A stretch of 12,868 bases of DNA from Chloroflexota bacterium (GTDB taxonomy: Bacteria; Chloroflexota; Anaerolineae; Aggregatilineales; Phototrophicaceae): positions 1-12,868 of the forward strand of contig JAEVZT010000387.1 in assembly GCA_023392115.1 (NCBI GenBank), written 5' to 3'. Within the stretch, counting starts at the first letter, position 1. Each line of letters starts with the position of its first letter. A program made the translations under genes and the position numbers. Shown piece after piece: positions 7,100 through 12,868 of this stretch. The notes below the pieces were generated by a model, which saw only the letters and a program-made list of their open reading frames with translations, did no database searches and was not told the origin of the DNA.

Positions 7100-7136
7100 G
7101 CCCCTCACCCACGTAATGCGGGTGAAGGGCTTTCTT
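7100..7136 (+). terminator. Intrinsic terminator of the acyltransferase gene
   Basis: GCCCCTCACCC (7100-7110) pairs with GGGTGAAGGGC (7120-7130) with one mismatch around a 9-base loop, followed by TTTCTT. It begins 26 bases after the acyltransferase stop. The CCCCTCACCC/GGGTGAAGGG arms resemble the hairpin at 1208-1238 in loop length and composition, so both may derive from one repeat family. Confidence 0.75.
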
Positions 7137-7176
7137 GTACTTGCCCGCTTCCCTCTGGGCGATACCTGCCACATCA

Positions 7177-7288
7177 CCCGACGCTCAAAGCGTCGGGCTG
7201 CAACAAAAAAGCCCCGTAAACGGGGCTAAACAAACAGCCGGCTTTCAGCCGGCTTACTTGGTGCAGGCGGAGGCTTTTAGCCTCCGCC
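7177..7288. repeat. Cluster of three short-loop hairpins sharing a GCT-N3-AGC core
   Basis: Three perfect inverted repeats with 3-base loops follow one another: CCCGACGCT-CAA-AGCGTCGGG (7177-7197), AGCCGGCT-TTC-AGCCGGCT (7236-7254) and GGCGGAGGCT-TTT-AGCCTCCGCC (7266-7288). Their stems differ, but each centres on GCT-N3-AGC. A conventional terminator hairpin (7210-7227) sits among them. The cluster lies in the 260-base convergent gap between the acyltransferase and SDR genes, which holds no gene that I can see. It could be copies of a dispersed palindromic element, or a structured RNA at the 3' end of one of the transcripts. Confidence 0.7.
7205..7227 (-). terminator. Intrinsic terminator of the rfbF-SDR operon
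   Basis: Read on the minus strand, the perfect 7-bp stem AGCCCCG/CGGGGCT (7227-7221 with 7216-7210) and its 4-base loop are followed immediately by six T residues (7210-7205, the stem's last A:T pair being part of the run). It lies about 107 bases beyond the SDR stop at 7334. Together with the opposed terminator at 7100-7136 it insulates the two convergent operons. Confidence 0.8.
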
Positions 7289-7333
7289 GGAATCGTCGGC
7301 GGCAGTACGGAGTCGACTGCCTGCCTTACGGGC

Positions 7334-8371
7334 TTACGGGGCTGCCGGGACGCGCCAGCGCAGCGACTCGTCGAGCTGCCCCGAATTGATCAGGTGCTGG
7401 AGCTGGGCGATGCGCTTGAACTTCTGTCCCTCGAAGTCTTCGAGCGTGAACTGGACGCGCTGATAGGTGTCGTACAGTTCTTGAGCGCCCTTGCGCGCCG
7501 TCCACTTCATCTGGAAGTTCGGCAGCATCGTGTGAATCTTGCTGAAGTCGACGCGGTAGCTGCGCTTGTCCGGCTCGCCATCGGCGGCGTACTCGACCTT
7601 TGAACCGGGCACGGTTTCAAGGACGATGTTGGCAAGGTCGCGGACGCGGTAGTTTTCGCCGCTGTCGCCGACGTTGAACACCTGATTGTGAACAACCTCG
7701 ATCGGCGCTTGCAGGACGGCGATGAAGGCGCGCGAGATATCCTCGATGTGGATGATCGGACGCCACGGGCTGCCGTCGCTCTTGATGTACACCTGCCCGG
7801 TCGTGTATGCCCACGCGACGAGGTTGTTCAGCACAAGGTCGAAGCGCATGCGCGGCGAGACGCCGTAAGCCGTCGAATTGCGCAGGAAGGTCGGCACGAA
7901 ATCGTCGCTCGCCAGCTTGCGCACGTCGTTTTCGACGCGCACTTTGGAGATGCCGTAAGGCGTGACCGGGTTGAGTTCCGACTCTTCGGTCATCACGTTT
8001 TCGCCCGCCGCGCCGTAATTGCTGCACGAAGACGAGAACACAAAGCGCTTGACCTTCGCCTCTTTCGCCTTCTCTGCCAGCCGAACCGTCCCGTGATGGT
8101 TGATGCCATACGTCCAATTGGGGTTCAGGTTACCCATCGGGTCGTTCGACAGCGCCGCCAAGTGCAGCACCGCGTCGAAGCCGTCGAGGTCGGCAGCTTC
8201 GACATCACGGACGTCCTTCTTGAGTTCCGGAATGTCGACAAGACCGTCAAAGAAGTCAGCGCCGGCGAAGAAGTCGGTAACCAACCCGACAACGTCGTAG
8301 CCTTCTTGCTGAAGCAGCGGCACCAGCACCGCCCCGATGTAACCCTTATGCCCCGTGACTAATACGCGCAT
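7334..8371 (-). CDS. Extended SDR NAD-dependent sugar epimerase/dehydratase
   Basis: A 345-residue extended short-chain dehydrogenase. T6-G-H-K-G-Y-I-G13 is the NAD(P)-binding TGxxGxxG. '[12 protein letters not shown]' (67-78) matches the family HLAA motif. The active site is 'SSSCSNYG' (113-120), supplying the Ser, with Y139-GIS-K143. '[18 protein letters not shown]' is the usual C-terminal substrate-domain motif. It is not an RfbG-type CDP-glucose 4,6-dehydratase, whose TGHTGFKG and SDKCY motifs are absent. Location behind rfbF suggests a CDP-sugar substrate, with epimerase, reductase or dehydratase activity all possible. The ATG at 8371 lies inside the 3' end of rfbF, a 26-base overlap indicating coupled translation. 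The operon ends at the terminator at 7205-7227. Confidence 0.83.
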   Translation of the reverse strand: MRVLVTGHKGYIGAVLVPLLQQEGYDVVGLVTDFFAGADFFDGLVDIPELKKDVRDVEAADLDGFDAVLHLAALSNDPMGNLNPNWTYGINHHGTVRLAEKAKEAKVKRFVFSSSCSNYGAAGENVMTEESELNPVTPYGISKVRVENDVRKLASDDFVPTFLRNSTAYGVSPRMRFDLVLNNLVAWAYTTGQVYIKSDGSPWRPIIHIEDISRAFIAVLQAPIEVVHNQVFNVGDSGENYRVRDLANIVLETVPGSKVEYAADGEPDKRSYRVDFSKIHTMLPNFQMKWTARKGAQELYDTYQRVQFTLEDFEGQKFKRIAQLQHLINSGQLDESLRWRVPAAP

Positions 8372-9158
8372 CTTCTGTCTCCCATGTTTTCCAAGGCGCT
8401 TCGCCGCTGTTCCACATTTTCTCGAGCATTTGCTTCTCGCGCAGCGTGTCCATACACTGCCAGAATTCTTCGTGCCGGTACGCCATCAACTGCCCGTCGT
8501 TGGCGAGGCGTTCGAGCGGCTCGACTTCCCACTTCATCTGGTCGTTGTCGATGTACTCGAGCACCTGCGGTTCAAGGACGAAGAACCCGCCGTTGATCCA
8601 GCCGACGTCCATCTGCGCTTTCTCGCGGAAGCCCATGATCTGGTCGCCTTCGAACTCGATGTGTCCGAAGCGGGCGGGCGGACGAACGACGGTCATCGTC
8701 GCCAGCTTGCCGTGCGCGCGGTGGAATGCCAGCAGGCGCTCAATATCGACGTTCGAGACACCGTCGCCGTAAGTCATCATGAATGTCCGGTTGCCGAGGC
8801 GGTTGGCGAGGCGCTTGAGCCGTCCGCCGGTTTCCGTCATGTGTCCGGTGTCCACCAGTTCAACCGTCCAGTACAGCGGTTCTTCGGCGCTGTCCCGCCA
8901 TACCTGTCCGGTTCCCATGTCGACGGTCAGGTCGCTGTGCAGAGAGCTGTAGTCGGCGATGTACTTCTTGATCACCGTCCCTTTGTAGCCGAGCGCGATC
9001 ACGAAGTTCTTCAACCCGTGATGTCCGTAGTGGCGCATGATATGCCACAGAATCGGGCGACCGCCGATTTCGACCATCGGTTTCGGCTTGACGTCGGTTT
9101 CCTCAGCCAGTCGCGTGCCCAGTCCCCCTGCAAGAATGACGACTTTCAGGTTTTCCAT
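8346..9158 (-). CDS. rfbF: Glucose-1-phosphate cytidylyltransferase
   Basis: A 270-residue nucleotidyltransferase that would make CDP-glucose from CTP and glucose-1-phosphate. '[16 protein letters not shown]' (6-21) holds the nucleotide-binding loop, followed by '[18 protein letters not shown]' (24-41). '[10 protein letters not shown]' (130-139) supplies a metal-binding Asp, and 'GWINGGFFV' (186-194) and 'QCMDTLR' (234-240) are RfbF signatures that distinguish it from RmlA. Known RfbF proteins end soon after 'SGKAPWKxW'; here about 10 extra residues follow, created by the overlap with the next gene. GGAGG at 9170-9174 lies 11 bases before the ATG. This gene fixes the activation chemistry of the locus as CDP, although the rfbC-like gene belongs to a family better known with dTDP sugars. 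Confidence 0.92.
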   Translation of the reverse strand: MENLKVVILAGGLGTRLAEETDVKPKPMVEIGGRPILWHIMRHYGHHGLKNFVIALGYKGTVIKKYIADYSSLHSDLTVDMGTGQVWRDSAEEPLYWTVELVDTGHMTETGGRLKRLANRLGNRTFMMTYGDGVSNVDIERLLAFHRAHGKLATMTVVRPPARFGHIEFEGDQIMGFREKAQMDVGWINGGFFVLEPQVLEYIDNDQMKWEVEPLERLANDGQLMAYRHEEFWQCMDTLREKQMLEKMWNSGEAPWKTWETEDARISHGA

Positions 9159-9459
9159 ATCCTAATGCGCCTCCGAGAGTATTTTTCGTACTGGGTTTGA
9201 GTGTAGCTTGCGCACCTTACCGCGAAATAACGCACCAAAACCTCTATTCCGCGCCGAATTGTTAGGCGGTGTTAGGATCAGGTTTGTGCCGCGGCTGAAG
9301 TGGTAGCTGTTTGTAGTGTATCACTAATAATATGGTTGCAGGAACGTGAAATGACGTGTTTCCGATGCCTAGAGGGAAATTTGGGGACGCGGTTCGCCGC
9401 GTCCCATGGAGTTGCCGCCCTAAATCCCAAAACAGGCGGTGTGTATGGTTGACCTGACC
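9159..9459. other. Intergenic region upstream of rfbF
   Basis: About 300 bases with no gene that I can support. It holds the rfbF ribosome-binding site, presumably the rfbF promoter (no convincing -35/-10 pair seen), a small inverted repeat TAGTG-TAT-CACTA at 9314-9326, and the hairpin at 9384-9405. Confidence 0.5.
9384..9405 (-). terminator. Stable hairpin downstream of the GH43 remnant
   Basis: GGGACGCGG-TTCG-CCGCGTCCC is a perfect 9-bp GC-rich stem closed by a TTCG loop on the plus strand (CGAA on the minus). It sits about 55 bases past the GH43 stop on the minus strand. The following bases there are CAAATTTCC, a weak T tract, so it is terminator-like rather than a textbook terminator. 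Confidence 0.45.
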
Positions 9460-10275
9460 TTACTCGTCGCCGGTGTCGGGCGCGGGCTGCGCGTCACGGG
9501 TCGGTCCGGCGACAACCGGGCGACCGTCTTCCCACAGCAGTCGATCGATCCACACTTCGCGGTTGCTCGTCATCCTGCCGTTGGACACCTGCCAGATGTG
9601 GTAGATGATCCACGTATCGTCGGCGTCATCCTCGATCACCGTCTGGTGTCCGGGTCCGAGGACGAGCGGCTGTGATTCAAGATCGCTGACAAGGATCGGG
9701 TTTTCTTCGGCGTCCTCACAGGGTCCGAGCGGCGACTCGCAGACCGCGTAGCCGACAGCATAACGCTCGGTCGTGTAGACGTTGCCGGTATAGAACAGGT
9801 AATACGTATCGTCCTGCCACCACATGGTCGGCGCTTCGACGACCGTTCCTTCCCACGGCTCGTCGTTGCGGGCGATCTGCACCGGCTCGCCGACGAGGCT
9901 CAAGCCGTCGGGCGCGAGTTCCTGTGCATAGATGTAGGTCGCCTGCATGCAGCAGTTGCCGTCATTCTTCCAGTAGAGGTAGAGCGTGCCGTCCTCGTCG
10001 CGGAACGGGCTGGCGTCGATCGAGCCGCCCTGCTGAACCTGACAGATAAACGGTTCGTCGTTCCTGTCGCGGAAAGGTCCTTCGGGGGCGTCGCTCGTCG
10101 CGATTCCGATGCACTGGCGTCCTGACTCGCGGTGGCGAGCAGTGAAGTAGAGTACGAACGTGTCGTCGACGTGCAGGACTTCCGGCGCCCAGACGTCAGG
10201 GCACCAACACTGATAACGGGCACTAGCGTCGGAGCTTATCGGATCACGAAGATCGACTTGCCGGTGGCACTCCAT
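9460..10275 (-). pseudogene. GH43 glycoside hydrolase, 5'-truncated
   Basis: 271 residues of a five-bladed beta-propeller glycosidase of family GH43 (arabinofuranosidase/xylosidase type). 'CWCPDVWAPEVL' (23-34), 'GSIDASPF' with the pKa-modulating Asp D87, 'VVEAPTMWW' with the general acid E147, and 'LGPGHQTV' with H210 are all recognisable. Missing is the first blade with the D-x-P-D-P type motif that supplies the general base, which normally lies about 60-80 residues before the WAPEV block. Homology appears to begin near residue 6, just where the sequence becomes AT-rich. The frame upstream is closed by TAA at 10302-10300, and the ATG at 10275 has no strong ribosome-binding site. It is therefore read as a decapitated, inactive remnant. 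A short but functional variant is unlikely without the base. Confidence 0.75.
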
Positions 10276-10289
10276 CAGGCATGACCGTA

Positions 10290-10976
10290 CTATTTTCTTT
10301 TAACCTCAGCTACTGCTTTTTTTAGCAGCTTTTCAACGATCACCCGTGTAGATTTCTCGTAGCCTAGGACCTGTATGTACTCTATAGCTTTTTCCCGAAA
10401 TAGTTCACCCTGTTTCTCATCAATGCATCGCGCGTAAAAGTGCCTCAAAGAACGCGCAGCCAGTTCCGGTTTCATATATCCTAGTTTGTATTTCTCTGAC
10501 GCATATTCTAGATTATCGAGTTCAGCAAACACGAGCAATTCGAAGGGCGTCAACCAACCTTCTCCCGTCATCGATCTACTTGAATCTGAAGGTAGGTTAG
10601 CTTTCGCCTCAGATATTCTCGCCATTCGCCGATTCGCTAGATCTATTCGGTCATAGTACCTTTCAAAGGTAGCCTCTCGACGTACCGCACGCCATTGTGA
10701 AAACGCAAGTGTGATCGTGATTAAAGTGGTCAACACTCCTATAACGCCGATCCAATTAACGCTTGAGGCGTCAAGTTGCGTGCCACTAACAACGCCCATG
10801 AAGAAGCCTGCTACAACAAGCATCGCTTGAAAAGCATAACGCTTCCAAACTGTAGGTGGTTCAAAACCGGCGTGATGTAGAACTCGCTCCGGATTACCAT
10901 CAAGTCCTGCACGGCGAAGCTGATCCTTTACACCTAACCATATTTTCTCCCATGATTCCTCTAATGGCTGTGCCAT
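10290..10976 (-). CDS. Hypothetical membrane protein with two TM segments and a helical cytoplasmic domain
   Basis: 228 residues that I cannot assign with certainty. Residues 1-46 are polar, two hydrophobic helices follow at about 47-67 and 74-94, then a long, charged, mostly helical C-terminal domain. The pattern 'FERYYDRIDLANRRM' and 'ELLVFAELDNLEYASEKYKLGYM' (146-168) loosely resembles DUF4760-type two-TM proteins, which are frequent among accessory genes; this is a weak impression. Its codons are AT-richer than those of every neighbour (AAA, AGA, ATA are common), which suggests recent transfer. The ATG at 10976 has only a weak GGGAT upstream. The stop lies 14 bases from the GH43 remnant. 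Confidence 0.65.
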   Translation of the reverse strand: MAQPLEESWEKIWLGVKDQLRRAGLDGNPERVLHHAGFEPPTVWKRYAFQAMLVVAGFFMGVVSGTQLDASSVNWIGVIGVLTTLITITLAFSQWRAVRREATFERYYDRIDLANRRMARISEAKANLPSDSSRSMTGEGWLTPFELLVFAELDNLEYASEKYKLGYMKPELAARSLRHFYARCIDEKQGELFREKAIEYIQVLGYEKSTRVIVEKLLKKAVAEVKRK

Positions 10977-11013
10977 ATCGACAATCCCGTTGTGGTTTTA
11001 CTATTTTCATTCT

Positions 11014-11043
11014 TTATAAAATACATCTATCGCAGTAGACCAA
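11014..11043 (-). promoter_or_regulatory. Possible promoter of the hypothetical membrane protein gene
   Basis: On the minus strand TTGGTC (11043-11038) and TTATAA (11019-11014) are separated by 18 bases, which would give a leader of about 30 bases before the ATG at 10976. Both hexamers are only partial matches, in AT-rich DNA where such matches arise easily. Confidence 0.3.
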
Positions 11044-11113
11044 ATGTTGGGGGCTTAACAAAAACGGTATGTGCTCAAATTGCTTATAAGCTTGTCGGAT
11101 ATCGGTGCAATAA

Positions 11114-11776
11114 GATACGCTGATTCTCAGCCTCGCCTACAGCAAGGCGGCTGAAGAACAGGAAGTCACCTACACCAGCCCGATCGGCGCGTATGTCAAC
11201 GCCGAGGTCGCGCCGACGTGCGGGCTGGCGAGCGAAACCGGCGTTATCGGCTTGTTCGACGACCCGCGCTCGTTTTTTGAACCTGACAGGCTGAACGCGC
11301 AGCTTATCTGGTTTCATCACGGCTATGTCGAATACCGTTTTCCCAATCGACTGCCGGCGCAGTGCTCGCTGACCAATTTGCGCCTGAGCTTCGAACTGTG
11401 CTCGGAAGCGCCGCTGCATCATGATGAGTGGCCCTCGGACATCACCGTCTGGATCAACGACGTTGAGATCGGCGAGTGGACGTGCCCGAGCGACTTCAAC
11501 AGCCCGCGCGGGCTGCTCACGCCGCTGTGGTGGGAAGACCGTTATACGCAGTACGGGCTGCTGAAAATCTGGCAGGTGACGCATGGGGGCAGCTTCATCG
11601 AGGGGATGCAAATCTCGGACGTGTCGCTCGACGACCTCAACCTGCACCAGAACCCGCTGATCGCGGTCAGGATCGGCGTTAAGCCGACGTCTGCCCATGT
11701 TGGCGGCATCAACCTGTTCGGCAGGCTGTTCGGCAATTACCCGCAGGACATCGTACTCCGCTTGAGCTACCGCTGA
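11114..11776 (+). pseudogene. ArsR-type carbohydrate-linked transcriptional regulator lacking its DNA-binding domain
   Basis: An open frame of 220 codons begins right after an in-frame TAA (11111-11113), with no good start codon at its head. From 'DTLILSLAYS' onward it matches the C-terminal, ligand-side domain of a family of about 300-residue ArsR-like regulators known in Paenibacillus and Chloroflexota. Recognisable blocks are 'YTSPIGAYVNAEVAPTCGLA', 'FDDPRSFFEPDRLNAQLIWF', 'EAPLHHDEWPSDITVWINDV', 'DRYTQYGLLKIWQVT' and the terminal 'HVGGINLFGRLFGNYPQDIV'. The N-terminal winged-helix of about 85 residues is missing, and the upstream DNA in any frame does not encode it. A TTG at 11252 could start a shorter product, but that would still lack DNA binding. 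Such regulators often neighbour hemicellulose-degrading enzymes, which fits the divergent GH43 remnant. Confidence 0.8.
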
Positions 11777-11796
11777 ACACAGGAGAACTCTGTATC

Positions 11797-12868
11797 GTGA
11801 AACCAGATCAACGTCCCGAACAGTTCACACACGCGCAGATGACCGCGTATCTATGGCACACGCAGGGATTCGCGCGGACAGCGGCAGACGATCCGAATGT
11901 CTACTTTCATCACCCCTTCGGCATCTACGCGACCTCGCCAACCTGCTACTTGAGTCTGCTGGCGCGTCATGCCGGTTTCCGCTTCGCCGATCTGCCGCAG
12001 GCGGTCGAGGAAGCGCGGGCGGCAGTGCGGATTCGCGCCATGCGCTACAGCAACTTCATCATCCCGGTCGACATGCTGCCCGCCGTCTATCAGGCGCTGA
12101 AGCGCTTTCCTGAGAACCCGATCACGCAGATCAAGAAGCTCGGTTACAGCGATACCGACTATGAGGTGGCTGCGATCGCCGTCGAGGACGCGATCGACGG
12201 CAAGACGATGACCGCCGCCGAGATCAAGAAGGCGCTACCCGCCGATGTGGTCGCGCGCTTGGGTCAGGCGTGGAGCTACGTCATGCCGCAGATGTGCGCC
12301 GACGGGCGGCTGGTCAGGGCGGCGGTGCGCGGCGGCTGGAAAAGCGATATGTACGCCTATGCCCGCTTCGATCAATGGCTGCCGGGTGTCGATCTGGAAA
12401 GCATCACGCGCGAAGACGGTCAGGTGATCGTCGCCCGCGCCTACCTCGACGACTACGCGCCGGCAACCGCCGCCGATGTCCAGTGGTGGAGCGGCTTCAG
12501 CAAGGCAGAGGCGACGCGCGCGCTTGAGGCGCTGGCGGACGAACTGGTGACTATCGATGTCGACGGAACGCCGTATCTGCAGCTCGCCGCCAACCTCGAC
12601 GCGTTCCGCGCCGCGCCGGAACAACTGCCGCGCGGCGTGCGCCTGCTGCCGATCTGGGACGCGTACCTGATGGCGTACAAGGATCGGATGCGCTACCTGC
12701 GCCCCGAACACTACGATAGGGTGTATGACAAGATGGGCAACGCCACGTCGGTGCTGCTGATCGATGGGCAGGTCGGCGGCGTGTGGGACATGGTCGAGGC
12801 GAAGGGATCGCTTGAAGTCAAGGCGGCGCTGTTCGATTCCGGCGACGATGCCGTCTGGCAGGGGCTGG
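11797..12868 (+). CDS. Winged-helix DNA-binding domain protein (HTH_42, AlkZ/AlkX-like), partial at right edge
   Basis: 357 complete codons are visible; the C-terminus lies beyond the window. The protein belongs to the HTH_42 (DUF1006) superfamily that includes the AlkZ and AlkX (YcaQ) DNA glycosylases. Recognisable parts are 'SPTCYLSLLARHAGF' and 'VRIRAMRYSNFIIP' near the N-terminus, a middle winged-helix region with 'TAADVQWWSGFSKAEATRAL', and 'LLPIWDAYLMAYKDRMRYL' followed by 'SVLLIDGQVGGVWD' near the C-terminus. The catalytic Q-x-Q or Q-x-D that AlkZ/AlkX carry in a GLQxQ segment appears to be replaced by G-I-Y-A-T, so glycosylase activity is doubtful. The GTG start at 11797 is chosen because AGGAGA lies 10 bases upstream; an ATG at 11839 is the alternative. 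It follows the regulator remnant by 20 bases and was probably co-transcribed with it. Confidence 0.75.
   Translation, partial: MKPDQRPEQFTHAQMTAYLWHTQGFARTAADDPNVYFHHPFGIYATSPTCYLSLLARHAGFRFADLPQAVEEARAAVRIRAMRYSNFIIPVDMLPAVYQALKRFPENPITQIKKLGYSDTDYEVAAIAVEDAIDGKTMTAAEIKKALPADVVARLGQAWSYVMPQMCADGRLVRAAVRGGWKSDMYAYARFDQWLPGVDLESITREDGQVIVARAYLDDYAPATAADVQWWSGFSKAEATRALEALADELVTIDVDGTPYLQLAANLDAFRAAPEQLPRGVRLLPIWDAYLMAYKDRMRYLRPEHYDRVYDKMGNATSVLLIDGQVGGVWDMVEAKGSLEVKAALFDSGDDAVWQGL

Larger units (their letters stand above)
10276..11113. mobile_element. AT-rich foreign-looking segment between two truncated genes
   Basis: From about 10276 to 11113 the composition turns visibly AT-rich and codon choice in the one gene inside changes accordingly. 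Both boundaries coincide with the loss of the 5' parts of flanking genes: GH43 on the left and the ArsR-type regulator on the right. No transposase, terminal inverted repeat or obvious target duplication is visible, so the mechanism could be a substitution by illegitimate recombination. In a metagenome assembly, a chimeric join is also possible. 10977-11113 is non-coding. Confidence 0.5.

Noticed and set aside
7177..7288. CRISPR-like array
   Set aside because: The hairpins are palindromes with different stems and irregular spacing; there are no direct repeats of constant length, no spacers and no cas genes.
7688..8362. A 224-codon plus-strand frame opposite the SDR gene
   Set aside because: Antisense shadow of a clear SDR with intact motifs; no domain seen.
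8355..9200. A 281-codon plus-strand frame opposite rfbF
   Set aside because: It is the antisense shadow of rfbF, whose signatures are unambiguous on the minus strand.
11082..11091. Perfect 10-base palindrome GCTTATAAGC near the right edge of the AT-rich segment
   Set aside because: Short AT-rich palindromes are common by chance; no matching copy was seen at the left edge, so there is no support for an element end.

Overview
The window is high-GC bacterial chromosomal DNA from an unnamed genome. The best guess for the source is Chloroflexota (Anaerolineae-like). This rests on overall protein style, a CCCCTTCTCCC-type hairpin repeat, and a carbohydrate-linked ArsR-type regulator also known from Firmicutes. 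No ribosomal or other diagnostic gene is present, so the taxonomy is tentative.

Left part (1-2196, all minus strand): the N-terminal part of a zinc-type (MDR) dehydrogenase running off the left edge; a complete two-gene MntA/HepT type VII toxin-antitoxin module with its own promoter and a candidate operator; a terminator-like hairpin; and a GT-A-type glycosyltransferase. A divergent, AT-rich intergenic region (2197-2545) separates these from the next operon.

Centre (2546-9158): a sugar-nucleotide and surface-glycan locus. A plus-strand operon encodes an LhgO-type FAD oxidase, an RmlC/RfbC-type 3,5-epimerase and a homoserine-dehydrogenase-like Rossmann/SAF oxidoreductase, and ends at a strong intrinsic terminator. 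A membrane O-acyltransferase follows. Converging on it from the minus strand are a glucose-1-phosphate cytidylyltransferase (rfbF) and an overlapping extended SDR epimerase/dehydratase. The convergent junction (7074-7333) holds two opposed terminators and three short-loop hairpins with the same GCT-N3-AGC core. Together the genes suggest synthesis of a CDP-activated, epimerised and oxidised or reduced sugar, later acylated. The usual CDP-glucose 4,6-dehydratase (RfbG) is not in the window, so the product cannot be named.

Right part (9460-12868): a carbohydrate-utilisation remnant. A minus-strand GH43 glycosidase lacks its first blade, and a divergent plus-strand ArsR-type regulator lacks its DNA-binding domain. 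Both are cut at the edges of one AT-rich segment (about 10276-11113) that carries a single two-TM membrane-protein gene. The simplest reading is a foreign segment that replaced the shared 5' region of two divergent genes; a chimeric assembly join is the main alternative. A winged-helix (HTH_42/AlkZ-like) gene follows and runs off the right edge.
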